From positions 11,885,704 to 11,949,703 of the forward strand of contig NC_049989.1 in assembly GCF_000003815.2 (NCBI RefSeq): DNA of 64,000 nt. The letters run 5' to 3'. The DNA is from Branchiostoma floridae (lineage: Eukaryota; Chordata; Leptocardii; Amphioxiformes; Branchiostomatidae). The position numbers and the translations under genes were made by a program. Positions 13,001 through 27,200 of this stretch are shown here, in pieces (within the stretch, counting starts at the first letter, position 1; each line of letters starts with the position of its first letter). The notes beneath the pieces were generated by a model that did not search any database, was not told the DNA's origin, and saw only the letters and a program-made list of their open reading frames with translations.

Positions 13001-16000
13001 ACCGCGTGGGCTTTGACCGAAGTGATAAGAGGTGTGTTGTGTTAACATCGTGATTATGTTGTGGGCCATGGCCAATGTGTTTCCATGGGACCAGCTTTCT
13101 CACAAAAAAATGCTGACATAGATATTTGAACATCAATGTCAAAATGTCGAAAACAATAGAGATGCGTCAACTATGTAGAGTATTTGAGGAACAGGTTTGT
13201 CTTGTATTTCTCTACCAGACCACTCTGTTGATCAAAGGTAACAATGTTTCAAGAATAGGATATTACACAACTAGAATCCCTCGTTCTGGAATACCGATGA
13301 CATGATCAGAAGGGAAGAGACTGAACAATCTACTGCAGGTACGGTTAAAAGTAAACGCGTGTTGAACGCTTACCTCGACAAATCCATATGATCCGTCCAC
13401 CTTACGCTGGTAGTTCAGAACGTTGTATCTGGCGTTGCCGTCTCCCGTCTCCGTGAAGCCGAACTGCCTGGCGTTGGCGCCGGCAAACTTGATCTTGGTC
13501 AGCTCTTCTCGAAGCAGGGGCCCAGCGTTCGACATGTTTCGGAACTGCGGACAGAGAGACGGCGCTCCGCAGGTGTTGACAAGCAGGCTGTGCAACCCGT
13601 TAGCGATACCGTACACGGCGTCTATGACGTACGGTACGTACAGTTCTTGAGCGAGTCCGTTTGCGCCGAAGTTGAGCCGCTCCGTTCCGAGACATGTCGA
13701 GTCATACTTTCTATCCTGGGTGTTCGAGAAGTCGCACTGAAAATGGTCGTTCCAGAACTCGTTGAACCAAGGGTTCCTGAAATAGGAACCCGGTTGGAGG
13801 TTTTCAAAATAGGTTTGCCAGTCCTGGACAGGGCTGGCTGGTATGGTGAGGGTAATGGCGCCTCTCGCTGCAATTTCAAAATCCCTCGCAACGGACAAGA
13901 GGTCACCCCATTTTGTGCCGGTTACTAGAATGAAGACCCCTGCTGCATCGGTTGATGCGGTAAGTGCTTCAAGAAGTCGCCTCGTGTCTTCGGCCGAGGT
14001 GAAGAGTACCAGTCCCACAGCTCCAGGCAGCTTGGTCTTCAGTGCCGTTACTATCGCCGACAGGTCCCCGGCCGTCGCTGTGGTTTTAATCGTCTGGGTC
14101 GTCGCTATGCACACGCCGGCGTCTTTAGAGATTCTGGCGAACTCTATCGACAGCGTTCTGCCGTACGTGTTGTCCGATAGCACGACAGAGACGTACGACC
14201 AACCGAACCTCTGCACGATAGAAAGAAGGGCGTTGGCTTGTCTTAGGTCAGAGGGAACGGTGCGCAGGACGTACGGAAAAGTGTTCGCTTCTCCAAGCTC
14301 CACCCCCGTCGCACCGTACGCAACGTTCACAACTCTGAAGGGGGTAATCTGATTGGCCACGGCGGCAGTGACGGTATCGGTCTCCTCTGCAACGTATCCA
14401 ATGACGTCACTCGGACGCGCCGGTGGGTCGAGGCTGTTCTGAAAGGTCACTGACCGACTGTAGAAGTTGGAGACGTCGCGCGATGCTCTCATGGAGCTCG
14501 AACACGAATCTATCGCAAACGGGCCAAGTTTGACATTAGTCAGCAGCGTTCCGTCATCGTTAACTCTGTCTATCGCAAAGAGAAAAGCTTCTAACAGTTC
14601 GAAACCGGCTTGGTTCATGTCGCCACACGTAAAGATGCCATCGCCTGCCTCGTGTATGGGAAAGACTCCAGCCACAAGCACATCTACATCCTCAGTAACC
14701 AAGAGGAATCTTTCATCCACCCGTGCAGCTTCGGTCAAGCACAGGTTGCAGTTTTCTATACACTTGGACGTAGGTGTTATTACATCACCATTCCTGTCGT
14801 ACATCCTTACGTCCAGTCTTGAAAGAGTGAGGATATCGCCGCTGTACGTCCCAACTTGTGTGTAATGGTAGTTGTTCCCGTCTCTCTGATAATTCATGAT
14901 GACGTAGTTCGGTTGTCCGGCGCCCTGATCGGTAAAAGTATGGCTCAGCCCAACCTCTGTAAAACTGGCATTCTTGATATATTGGATGGTGAGGGCTTGG
15001 CGGTCTGGGTGGTTGAGTAGACCCTCGCAAAACGTCGCGGACCCGCACACGTCCATTGCCAGCCGCGTAAGGCCGTGCGCGATGGAGAAGAGAGCAGTTG
15101 CCGTGTAGGAGACGAACGTGTCATGTACCCAGCTGTCTTCTAATCTCTCCGCGCCCGTACAGCTAGGCCTCGGCGGGAAACTTGGATCCTTCTCGGTCAG
15201 ATAGCAGCTAAAGGTTTCCTCCCAAAATTCATTAAACCAGGGGTTGCGGGTGTTGCTGCTTGGCCGAAGTGTCCTGAAGTAGGTATCAAAGCCAGCCAAG
15301 ATGTCTGATTTCAGTACAATGGTAAACGCTCCCCTAGACACAAAGCCAAGCCCTTGTGTGACGTCTTGCTCAGTTCCCCAAGTGGTGCCGCCGAACCAGA
15401 CGAATTCACCGGCCGTCGCAGCCCTATCTGCCGCCTGGAGGAGCGAACGCGTCGCTGCGGAACCAGCAAACACCGCCACGGCTGTTGCTCCCCTTTTCGC
15501 CCTCAGCTGTTCTATGATCCTGTCCATTGCATCATTGGTTCGCACGTCTGGTATCTGGACGATCGTGGCAACACAGACGCCATTTTGTTGCGCAGTTTGG
15601 ACAAACAAATCCTTTCCGGAAACCCCATAAGCGTCTGACGTATACACAACAGAAGCGTAAGACCAACCAAACTCCTTCATAACTGACACCATGACAACGG
15701 CCTGCTGCTCGTTGGACGGCACCGTCCTTAACAGCGTAGGGAAGACGCCGCGGTCGTTGAAGATGCTACCTGTTGAGCCGTAACTTACTTGAGTAATCAT
15801 CAAGGGGCTGAGGACTCCCGCCACCGCCTTGGTGATGTCGTCTTCCTTGCCCCCGACGTACGCCATGATGTTCGTGGCGTTTGCTGGCTCGCCGTTAGAA
15901 CTGGCAGACAGTTCGTTATTGTGTAGTCTCAGTACCTACAAAGGGAGAAATGAAGGAATCATTGTAAGCTACGTGTACCTGGGTACAACAAAGCATACCA

Positions 16001-19000
16001 TGAAAAAAAACTATTTTTTCAGTGTTGATGTTGAAATGACATAAGCCATATTTGCTATCGGTGTAATAAAAGACAATTAAAAACGTATCTATATGTGCTA
16101 CATCATCAGATAACATCCGCACTACTTGATTCATCAGGCATATTGTCTGTCACCTAAGTGTCTTGTACTACTTCATCATCAGATACAATATTGTGTCCTG
16201 GGCTTCAAGTATCACTCTGAAGTTACTTGTATCACTTTGCCGTTGCTGTTCAACTATCATGGTACTAGAATGAGGAATCAAAGTTCAGCTCAAAAAGATG
16301 TCTTGACTGCGTCGTTAACAGGATATAAACGGGCATCGGACCATATAGCACAGTTATTTGCTTGTTTGTTTGTTTGTTTGCCTCATAGTATAAACAGAAT
16401 GTCATTCCTTAACAAAGACTGGTGCTGTTCAGTCGAAAATTTAGCTGAGTCCAATTTTTGTGTTGGATATTACAGTTAAATTACTTCAATGATAAACAGA
16501 ATGATTGACATACCTGCGAGGCTGCTTTGCTTGTTTGTTTGTTTGTTTGTTTGTTTGTTTGCCTCATCGGATAGACAGAATCCCGATGATTGACAAACCT
16601 GCGAGTCTATTTGGTTTGTTTGTTTGTTTGTTTGCTTGCTTCTTTGTTTGTTTGTTTGCCTCAACAGAATCCCGATGATTGACAAACAAGCAAACAAACA
16701 AACAGACAAAGTAGCCCCGCAGCTTTGTTTGTTTGCTTGTTTGTTTGTTTGTTTGCCTCCTGGGATAAACAGAATCCCGATGATTGACATACCTGCGAGG
16801 CTGCTTTGTCGGAGCTGGAGCACGTGTCTAGGATGATCGTTCCCAGGGTAGCTGAGGACAGCAGGTCGCTCCTCCTGTTGATGGTGTCCATGGTGTAGAG
16901 GAAGGCCTCCAGGTACTGTACGGCGGTGGTGTCTCTCATGGCGCCGCACTCAAAACTCGTCTCCCCCACGGCGTGGATCGGGAACAGGGCCGGCACCACC
17001 ACCTAAAAAAGATTTAACGGTTCTTGGTGGGAGGCCAACGTGCAGATGTTGGCACATCGGCGCACCAAATCCGTAGTGTGTTTTGGCACACAATTAGACG
17101 GACTAGCCGAAGAGGCTCGGTGGGCGTCACTCCACCGTCAGGGAAAGTCGTGTGAAGTGACTTTCCCAAGGACACAACGTCGGGGCATGGTGAGTATCGA
17201 ACTCGGGACCTTTCGATCCCGAGCCGAACGCTTTACCTGTTACGCCACACTGACGCCACACTAACGCCACTAAGACAGAAGGAAAATGTCCAGACTTTCC
17301 AGGATGTACAAAATAACCAACAAACTATTGTGGACGATAAGTACCTAATACCTGCTCAAAAAATAACAAGAAATAGCCATGCCTTCAAGTACCAGAGCTA
17401 CGAACATAGGATTGATGTGTTCAAATTTTCGTACTTTCCCAGAACTATCATGGAGTGGAATTTGTTATCACCAAGAAAAGTAGGGGCATCTTCTCTGGAT
17501 AGCTTTAAATAACACTTGCGTATAGATGTGCAAAATTTAAGTGTGACAGGTCTTCCAGTGTAATATAACCACTGCGAAGCTGGTACGTTACGCCAAAGGG
17601 CGGTTTCACCAGCTATATAGATACATGTACATATATACCGTGTTGTCATCTCCGCTGGCGAAAAAGTCTGGAATCTTTAAGGAGGTGCAGCCTGGACAGA
17701 TCTTGAAGTCGCGACACTCGGAGCCGAAGTCGGAGAGGAACCTCTCGGTCCCGTCTCTCTCGTACCACACGGCGCTGCTCAGCCTGTCCAGACGGAGGGC
17801 TCCTCCTTCAAAAGACTCCACCTAAAAACAACAAGACGACATAGTCTTTCTGTCAGTACAAAAGAAATCCGACTGTTTTCGTAAGACTGTTAGCATGTAG
17901 TAAACTGTTTCGTGCCAGAAGTAGACTGAGGCACAAAGACATTGTGGGAGTAGTTGCCCAGGGCAGGCTAGGCTTAGGAGCAGGGACAACTGCAGGCCAG
18001 AGATGGAAAGATGCTGCTCCCATTGTAAGAAGGAAGATGTTGCAGGGTGAGATTAGACGACAGGAAGAAGAACAGAGGAGGGCTCAGGCAGTTAGCCAGG
18101 GAGTACAGGGAGCCTGGGTAAAATGGGAACAGGCTCGGGAGAGGAAGGTTACCTGGAAGGAACTCTGGTCCTGGGAACCGCTGAGGACACAATTCCTCCT
18201 AAAGTCTGTTTATGATCTCTTACCCACCCCAGCAAACCTGAAGAGATGGGGCAAGGAGAGTGAGGAGAAGTGCGTGCTATGCGGGAAGAGAGGGACCTTA
18301 AGTCACCAGCTAACAGGATGTGCCGTAGCCCTAGGGCAAGGAAGGTACAGATGGAGACACGACAGAGTGCTGAGGGTACTAGCAGCCGCACTAGAGGAGA
18401 AGAGAGTACAGATGAGTGGAAGAAAGCAGAGAAGGCTGAGATTTGTGGAGTTCGTGAAAGAAGGAGGGAAAGGAAAGAGGAGGGGAAAGAGTGCAATAGA
18501 CGAAGGCTTAGGAATCCTGGCCTCAGCAGGTGATTGGGACCTACGGGTCGACCTGGACAGGAAACTAACCTTCCCAGAGGAGATAACAACGACAAACCAG
18601 AGGCCAGACATAGTGATTCTGTCAGCCAAAACCAGACAGGTAGTCATTATGGAGCTCACTGTCCCTTGGGAAGACAGGATGGAGGAAGCGTTTGAGAGGA
18701 AAGCTGAGAAGTACAACGAACTGAAACAGTCCTGCATTGAGAAAGGGTGGAAAACCTGGTATTACCCCATAGAAGTAGGGTGCAGAGGCTTTGTAGGCCA
18801 GTCAACATGGAGAGGGTTAGGAGCTGTAGGGATTAAAGGAAGAAAAAGAAAAGTGGTCACCAAGAACTTGGCAGAAGCAGCCGAGGCGGCCTCAAGATGG
18901 CTCTGGATGAAAAGCAAGGAGCACACATGGAAGATCTAACTCACGACAGGTGACGGATTGGCCAACGTCACCGCCCCGCCAACCAGAGGGGGTACTAACA

Positions 19001-20925
19001 GAGGGGGCGAAACCCCTGGTGAAGGTTAGAAGTTAGCTGATGATGTCGTGGGACAACGCAGTGCAACCAGCTGTTTCAAGTAAGCATGTAGTAAACTGTT
19101 TCGTGGTTTGAACAACGCATGCACAGCATGATGCATTGCAGGTAATCATTGTAGGCAATATGTTAAAGTTAAAGGCCCCAGAAACATTAAAAAGACACAT
19201 GTACATCTGGTCATGTTTCAATCATGGCCTAGAAAAGAGCCGTTTACAAGTTAAAAGGCTTGACTTCTGACATCGTGCATGCGCAGTTAAACCGTGAATC
19301 TACCTATTGACATATTGCCATTCAGACTAGCTATTTTGACCACAGGATACGGAACAAAACATTTTATTTCACAAAGATTCAAAAGAGTACAGCCATGTAA
19401 TAATTTCATGCCCACACGAATCTGTGCAAAACATGCGGCGTTATCTTATGCAGAATCACGAACGTATCTAAAAACATCTTGACGGAGGTACCAACACTCA
19501 CGTCTTTGTACTCGTACACGCCAGGTCTGACCCGGACGTAGTTCCAGATAGTGAAGCCCATCGTAACGCTCCCGTCGTCGTTAAATTGGACCGGCTGTCC
19601 GTCCGCTCCCGTAAACCGCTGTTCCTTTATCTTCTCTAAAAGAAGTTGCCTACATATAATCATGGAAGGGAAGATTTTAATGCAATCTAATACATTTGTA
19701 TACATTATTTTGATTCATGAATTTTTCATAGATACGTCCTTGAAGGCTAGACATACAGGCAATAAGGTATGCCAAATAATAGATACACAGGCAACGTCGG
19801 ACCGTGTCCAAAATTATATCCACTTGCCTGAGTAACTTTTTTGGTTGGCGTAATTCCTAATAAACATCATAAAGTACATTAATTTGAAGGCCTAAAGAGA
19901 CATGGACGAGGTCTGTATTCGTTTTAATCTGGATCAAAGCTGAACGGTAATTTTCGACACAAAATTGAACATAATACCCAACTTTCTGTGTCATTTGCAA
20001 GTTTATCAGATTGTCATGAAAGTAGAGACGTACTTGAAGTTCTGGTTGGCGGTGAGCTGTGAGCAGACCCCCTGTGCCCCGCTGCAGTGCTCCCGTAGCA
20101 ACACGTCCAGTCCGTGCGCGAAGGCGTACACTGCGTTCATCACCTGTGGAAAATAGAAAGTATACACTTTGAAATTCAAAGTACATGTATATTCAATCAA
20201 GATGGATTAATAATTTCAAAATATAAAAAAATTCTGGGCACGTATTCAACTTGAATCACGTGTCCTTATGATCACGTGTCTGGAAAGGCAGACCATTCAT
20301 CATGAAAAAGGCCAAAGACATGGTGGAAAATTCTTTATGTGGATGTTCCGTATACGGCATCGAAAGTATATCTAATTCAAGTCGTAAGACGAATGCCCTC
20401 GCAGTCTTAAAGGTACAATTGCCACCTGTCACTGTAAGCAGCGACACCTAGTGATGCAGTAAACTGTGAACCAGTAACAATTCCCTTGGTTAGGTGTAAA
20501 TAATGTATGGTTTGTGAAAATCAGAGCCTCTTTAGTCAGTGACGTACGAAACGTATGAGACTATTCACGAACTTATCATATATTATACCGCTCTTCTGAT
20601 AAATGTATCTCCAACACAAAACAGCACCTACCTGTGGCACGAAGCTGGCCTGCTGAAAGCCCTGTGTTAGGGAGTGGGAGGGAGAACAGTTGTCCGCGTA
20701 CTTGGTGCCGCCGGGCAGGTTGCAGCCGAAATGGTCCTCCCAGAATTCCTGGAACCAGGGGTTGTCGCTGTTACTGTCCGGGGTCAATGCCTTGAAGTAA
20801 TCCTGGATGTAGGGATAATGGTGATAATCTCGTGACATTTCTAGAGATAGATGCGACACAAAAAGCAAGGGCATGCTTTGTCTCTTCCTGCTCACTCCCT
20901 TACGCCTTCGCACACATGCGCGCGT

Positions 20926-20977
<52 letters not shown>

Positions 20978-21204
20978 TTATCAATAAAACAATAGTATTT
21001 GTGAATTTTCAAAAGTTACAAAAGCAACGTCAGAACCAAGCGAAGTACAGCAAAGAATCACCGTCGTTTCAGCACCAAGGAGATGCATATAGAACTTCTC
21101 ACTTAAAAATATTTCGTCGTACAGCGTTTAAGGACTTTTTTTACAGATATCATACACACACACACACGCATGCACACACACACACGCGCGCGCGCGCGCG
21201 CGCG

Positions 21205-21237
<33 letters not shown>

Positions 21238-24200
21238 GTACACATGTACACATACACACTCACAAACACGTGGGTAACGACAACAATACATTCAACTATC
21301 TGATACCTCAAACCCAGCGACAGGGTTGTTCTCCAGTGTAATGGTGAGGGATCCCCGTGCGGCGTTGTCCAGCCCGTCCACCACGCTAACCTGGTTTCCC
21401 CACGAGTCACTACCGATCCAGATCAACTCTCCACGGGCGTTCAGTCTGGTAGCCGCCTGAAAGGGAAAGTGAAAAAAAAATGAAAGTGTCCTCGAAGGAG
21501 TTAAGCTCACTGACAGAAAAGACAGGTTACTAGTATATGCACACTACATTCAAGTACATGGTATGAATGCTTCCTGAACAATATTGAACAGTCGACCACA
21601 AAGGCTAATGTCACATTTCTAAACCGGGACCGGGTCGGGCTGTTTGTGGATACGAAAAATAGAACTGTATACGGGACGATGTAATGCCCACGGCTATTCT
21701 ATTTACGTCTTGTGTAGTCTGGTGTCTTTTATACAGTACTGTATCATACTTTTCGGTCTCGAAAGCTGCCCGGCCGGGCCCATGTTTGGAAATGTGATGT
21801 AGGCCTTGGTGGTCCCATCCTTTAAAATTCGTTTTAGAATCAGTCCTACAAAATCACAAGTGTTCAGGGCTCATAAATGTCGTATAATTAGGATGAATAA
21901 ACAACCAAACCTGAAGAAGAGCTCGTGCATCCGAGTCCGTCACGAAGCTGACGACGGCCCTCGCTCGGGTGTTTTCGCGCAGCGCCGTGATGATGGCTTC
22001 GAGCTGCTCGTCCGTCGCGTCTCTGGGCACCACGTGGGAAAAGGAGACGCAGATATCGTAGTTGTCTGCCGCTTGTCTGAATGCTGTGATCCCTGAGCGA
22101 CCGTACACCGTGTCAGAAGACACAATCGCCACGTAGTTCCAGTCGAAGTAGTCGACAAGTGCAGCGATGGCCTCCCCCTGGAGGTCATCAGATGGAACCG
22201 TCCGCAGGAAGAACGGATAGTCGTCTGCGTTGCTAAGCAACGTGCTGGTGGATCCCCAGCTTATCTGAACGAATACACAAAAACAATTTATTATGTTCCC
22301 TTTCAAGGAAGAAAACGTGCCATTTTCGCTACGTTTCTTCCTCTTGTTTCTTTTTCGTGCCAAAACAAATAAGGTCAATGAACCGGACCAGATGGCTGTC
22401 ACCATGGTAACTGGCACAGTAGCAGACACCTTGAGACGTTCAATTACACTATGTAGCAAGTTGCAGGACAGAGCTGTAGAGTGTATGGGCTGGTCACTCT
22501 ACATATTTATTAATGTGTTTAAGTAAAAACAAATAGAGCAGTAGTTTTTTTTTTTACTCAGTGTTATGGCAAACATTATGTATTTCCCTTTAAATTATAC
22601 ATTTTTTGTCAAATCTGAATTTTTATCAAAAATATTACACCAGTGTTTTGTATTAGAAAATATTGTCAGTCTTTACTTACCTGCGGAATCCCCAAAGAAG
22701 TCAGCACATCGGCCACATCCACAGTGACGTCACTAGAAAGTGCGCCCACGTATCCTATGATGTCATAGACATCGACATCAGGAACTCCATACGTCACCAC
22801 CCTGCTCTGTAGGTTGGACACGTCCTGGCCGGCCTGGATCGGGCTGTAGCACGTGTCTAACACCTGGGAAGGAGGGAACACTTTATGGTCAATGACCCGC
22901 CCCGAGATATGTATATCAATATGGTGTCGTAAAGCCTGGTCTTATGTTATAACCACCGAGTGAGCGAAGCGAACGAGGAAATACAGGTCAATACGAGGTC
23001 TATTTAGAAATTAACATATCATTACTAAAGCGATTCCTATGTGTAAAAAAAAAATGTTATAACCACCGAGTGAGCAAAGCGAACGATGAAATACAGAGGT
23101 CTCTTTAGAAATTAACATATGATTACTAAAGCGATTCCTATGTTTTTAAAAAAACAATGATTCTGCGCCGACGTCAACTGGCATTATGATAATGTTTGAT
23201 CAATAATGTCTATTGTCTTAAGTATCCAAAACCCTACGATATAAAATCGATATTAAAAGGGCAACTGAACAACAAGGTCAATGTGTACCAAGAACTAGTA
23301 AAATATGAAAGTCTTTTACAGTTACATGCTTCTTTAGAATATACATTTTTAATGTTTTATCAACTTCGCCAAGAAGGTTATGTTTCTACCAGCGATTGCG
23401 TGAGGGTGCGTATGTACGTGTGTGTCTTTCCGTCTGTCCGTCTGTAAACACGATGCCTTGACAATGCCTGGAAGGATTGTTTTGACATTTGGTATGTGGG
23501 TATGTATTTTTCTAACATAAATGTTTCATCTTTTACTATTAATAGTATATAACTTTACACCATATGCATGGAGGTGACTCACCAGTGTGCCCAGACTCAC
23601 TGACGGTAGAAGATTAGCGTCTTGGTTGATCCGTCTTATGGCGTAAAGAAAAGCCTCCAGGGTCTGTATCCCCTTCTCCTTGTTGATGTCGCCGCAGACA
23701 AACGTCGTGTCCCCCGCGCCGTGTACAGGGAAGAGCCCGTTAACCAGCACGTCACCGCTCAGGTGAGCGTACTTCTTGTCCTCCTTCAGCGGGCGGCAGC
23801 GCGAGCAGTCCCGCAGGCAGTCGGAGTCCGGCACGCCCTCGGCCCCGGCCTGGTCGTACATGGTGATGTTCATCAGGGCCACGTCCAACGTTTCGCCTCG
23901 ATACGTGCCGATCTTTTAAAATAGGGAAAAACATCGATTGTTAAAGATTATCTTAGTGACGACACGTGGACAACATGGCTGAATATCAAGAAGACGTTCA
24001 ACGCAGTAAATTTTATCACTCCCTGTGCAATCTCGTTTTTTCCAGTTCTACAGAATGAACTGTATTTGAAGATTGTCTACCTGAATGTCTATTAAACCTT
24101 CATAAACGTCCCTGTGCAATAGTTGTAGATTGTAGAAATATTAGTCTTAACTTCCTTGTGCTTGACAAATGTACCATTACCAATGTAATATAGGATACAT

Positions 24201-27200
24201 ACGTAATTCATCATTCCCTGAATAAACTTTCTTTCTATAATATCTATGTTTCTATAATTACCTTAGTACCTTAGTATTTGACAAATGTACTACTAGTATT
24301 TGTTTTAAGAATAAATAAAAACCCAATGAAGCTAGCTCAGCACTGTTTCAGTACAGTCACTAAGAAAGAGGGCTCCGACACATCATAGCATTCTAACTTT
24401 TCGTATACTAGTAGTGTTTGTAAGCTCTACTACAGTGTTTTGTTGTTTGCCTTTATAGAAAAATAGACTTAGAATGGCCTACTCTGTTGAAAGTGTCGCC
24501 TTCCCCATCGTTGTCCGTGTCCACATAGTTGAAGAGATCGTACGCCGCCTCCACATTTCCGGTCTCGTCAAACCGGACAGTGTTTCCGCCAAGTCCCGTG
24601 AAATACACGTCCTGCAGGTACCGGAAAAACTCCTCCTGGATAAAAAGAATAAAGCGCCAGTTGAAGTCCTCTCTCAGAGATTTTGGCGACGCCTTAGGGG
24701 CGAGCCTTATAATATAGTGTGCGTCCGTTAGACAAGAATTCACAAAATTTCGTAGGCATGTGTGGAATTTGTCCCCGCATGCGTAGTAGTATCATCTGAG
24801 AATTCCCCAGGTAATTTTTTGATGACGTTTTAGTCTGTTTTTGGAAAATGGGTATAATACGATAACAAGATAGATGTAATGAACTAGGAATGTTATGTTA
24901 TGTGTCTTCCATTTATTGCACTTGTAACGGAAACTCCCACTCTGTTATCAGTAGAATAATACAAAGACTTCTTGGCACCCAAGTTTAAAGAAAGTAAAAA
25001 TACCCATACTTTATTACTTCACAGTTATAAAGGTACTCTTTCCATGGTTAGTTGTGTATGACACGAAAAGTCCATCCATTTCAAGTATTTATGACGATAC
25101 TTTAGTATTGAAAGTATTTCTTGTCACGTCCAGAGAGTATTGCAAGCATAATCCACCGTTTTTACAAAAGTACACAAATGCATACATCAAACTAGTAGTA
25201 CATAGAAAAAACTTATTAGAGGACATGCCCACAATAGTGGACGGAACCTCAGTTCGCTTTAACAGAGCCTCGCCCAATACATAGTTTACTGGTATGTGAT
25301 ATTGTATAGTCCGCGGGCGAGGCTCTGCATAGTCGAATGATAAAAAGAACGCACCTGTGTCATCCTGCGCATCTCATCGCACAGCCCAGACGGGTTGGGC
25401 CCGCAGAGATCCGCCTGTGCCGCCCTCATCGCGTACGCGAAGGCGTAGACGGCGTCGATGGTCTTACTGGCCACGAACGTCTGGTTGAAGCCGCTCGACA
25501 TGATCAGAGAGTCGCATTCTGGCAGGGCGGCAAACCTAGATGAATTCAGATTATCAGTAATGTAAAATATTCCATGCGTAAGAACTGTTCCTAAATCGAG
25601 CATATATATATTTACCTCTTTTGTTTAACAGTAAAGGTACACTCAGGTCGTTTTGACCTGTTTTTCAGACAGCCCTGGCACTAACATTTAAAAAAACCAA
25701 CAAGAACAGTGTTAATCATCGGACACTATACACTGCAACAATATAGGAGCATAAAAAGTTACCCATATCAACAAAACAGATAAGCATCAGAAAATTGCAA
25801 TGGTGTCGATTAACGAGTACGTATACCGCCAATATGATGTTTAGATGACCTTAATCTTTGTTCCAGAGGGATATTATTCATTGACTGATCACCCAGCCCC
25901 AGATGCTGCAAACTACTTTTTGACATATTTATCTTATTTTCCATTGACGTTCATCCCATGTTTCTTTCTGTTATTTCAAAGTCAGTTAGATTTCTGTCGT
26001 TTATATATATTTTGTATTATTTTACACCTGGACTCCAAGCAGAGTAGTGATGTATCACTAATGGACCTCTATCTGTATCACTAATCTCAATAAACAAACG
26101 AAATCAAACTGCTGCAGTCTGATGTGATTTTACGCTAGCTGAAGGACAGTAACTAAAGCTTAGGGCACAACCCGCCGTACGCACAAATACGTGCTGTCTA
26201 TGTGCCAAATTGTGGGCAATGTTTTGGGATCCGTTAGTGGTACGTACCGCTTCCGCACGAACTCGTAGGGAATCCGACGGATTTTGGAGCACGCAGACAC
26301 GCCGTAGAACTTACCGTGCAGTCAAAACTTTATGTGCACCTTGCGCAACCGTGCGAGTGGCATGCGTTGACGTACTCCCTCCCTGCTCTTGCCAGTCGTT
26401 CCCCACGTTTTCAGAAATTCGTGGTGGACGTGGCCTCCCACAAAAACGTACGGACAAATCGCGCGTACGGCGGGTTGTGCCCTTTGCTTAAGGTGGGAAT
26501 CATAGTCCCGTAACCTAACCCCTACGGCAGCATACATACCTGACATATTTTCTGGCTGTGTAGTCGATGGACCTGTGGTTAATCCTACACTGAAGCAGTT
26601 CCATGTAGTACTCTGGGAACCAGGGGTTGATTCCTCTGTACAACAGACGAACGGAAAACAGACGGATTTAGACCAACATTGCTCGTACAATATGTGGCTT
26701 TCATCATTCAATACCAATAGCTGGTCACTTACTTCAAATTTGACAAGACAAGAAAATGCGCTCCCTTGAGCCTTGAGCATTGAGCTTCAGCCTTTTTTGT
26801 TGATGACCAGAAATTTAATATCCAAATGTTAAAAGACAAATGATCACATTCTATTTGCAGAACTCAACTCTAGCCATATTTCATTTTGTATTGGAGTGTG
26901 AGTTATATAGTCATATACGTAATTCTTTTATTAATGCCCTGAATTTTTATACACGAACATAACAGTTAGTAAAATATGAGCTATTTGTATTTATGAAATC
27001 ATCTGACAACATTGTGCTGCAAAAACTCTGTGAACTCATATACACTTGTTTCAAAAAGAGGAAAGAGACATGTAAACTGTAGAATAGCATATCATTACAT
27101 ATTTGACTATTTTGTAAACGATAGATGTACTTATAATGTAGCATAGCCTTAGTTGTTCTGTCTCTCCCACTGACACTGTAAAGGTTCTTTACAGCAACGT

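Larger units (their letters stand above)
14856..17821 (-). other. GPCR module 3: linker 2 plus third Venus-flytrap domain (exons 17, 18 and part of 19)
   Basis: Exon 17 (17821-17639) is a diverged linker (VESFEGG, then CRDFKICPGC). Exon 18 (17002-16793) begins with ALFPIHAVGE and ends at a donor that has been copied into a neighbouring minisatellite. The rest of the domain lies in the giant exon 19 down to 14856. Landmarks are VSYGSTG, RTVPSN, SDAYG, GGTTWG and RNPWFNEFW. The Asp after VPS is Asn and the GSDGW-type Asp is Thr, so two amino-acid contacts are lost relative to mGluRs. The domain ends at YHYTQ, and linker 3 follows with no intron, the only module junction without one. Confidence 0.85.
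19502..23912 (-). other. GPCR module 2: linker 1 plus second Venus-flytrap domain (exons 10-16)
   Basis: Exon 10 (23912-23583) carries the linker (IGTYRGE, then CLRDCSRC) and continues without an intron into GLFPVHGAGD, the canonical beginning of an mGluR ligand-binding domain. Exons 11-16 complete the fold: VLDTC, GALSSD, GSTS, RTVPSD, DTVYG, IGSDSWG, DNPWFQEFW, VMNAVYAFAHGLD and FTGADGQPVQF. All five residue positions that hold the amino-acid backbone in mGluRs appear present here (Ser, Thr, Asp, Tyr, Asp), making this the best candidate for a functional amino-acid-binding lobe. The exon 15/16 junction is phase 2 (AA|G), fixed by the requirement to avoid an in-frame stop just upstream of the alternative acceptor. 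Confidence 0.85.

Noticed and set aside
13263-15866. Independent soluble two-domain receptor gene from the giant open frame
   Set aside because: The frame is bounded by good splice sites at both ends, joins in phase 0 to exons 18 and 20, and begins and ends inside protein modules.
20851-21410. Several long frames of alternating Thr-His, Val-Cys or Ala-Arg
   Set aside because: Products of CA and CG microsatellites.
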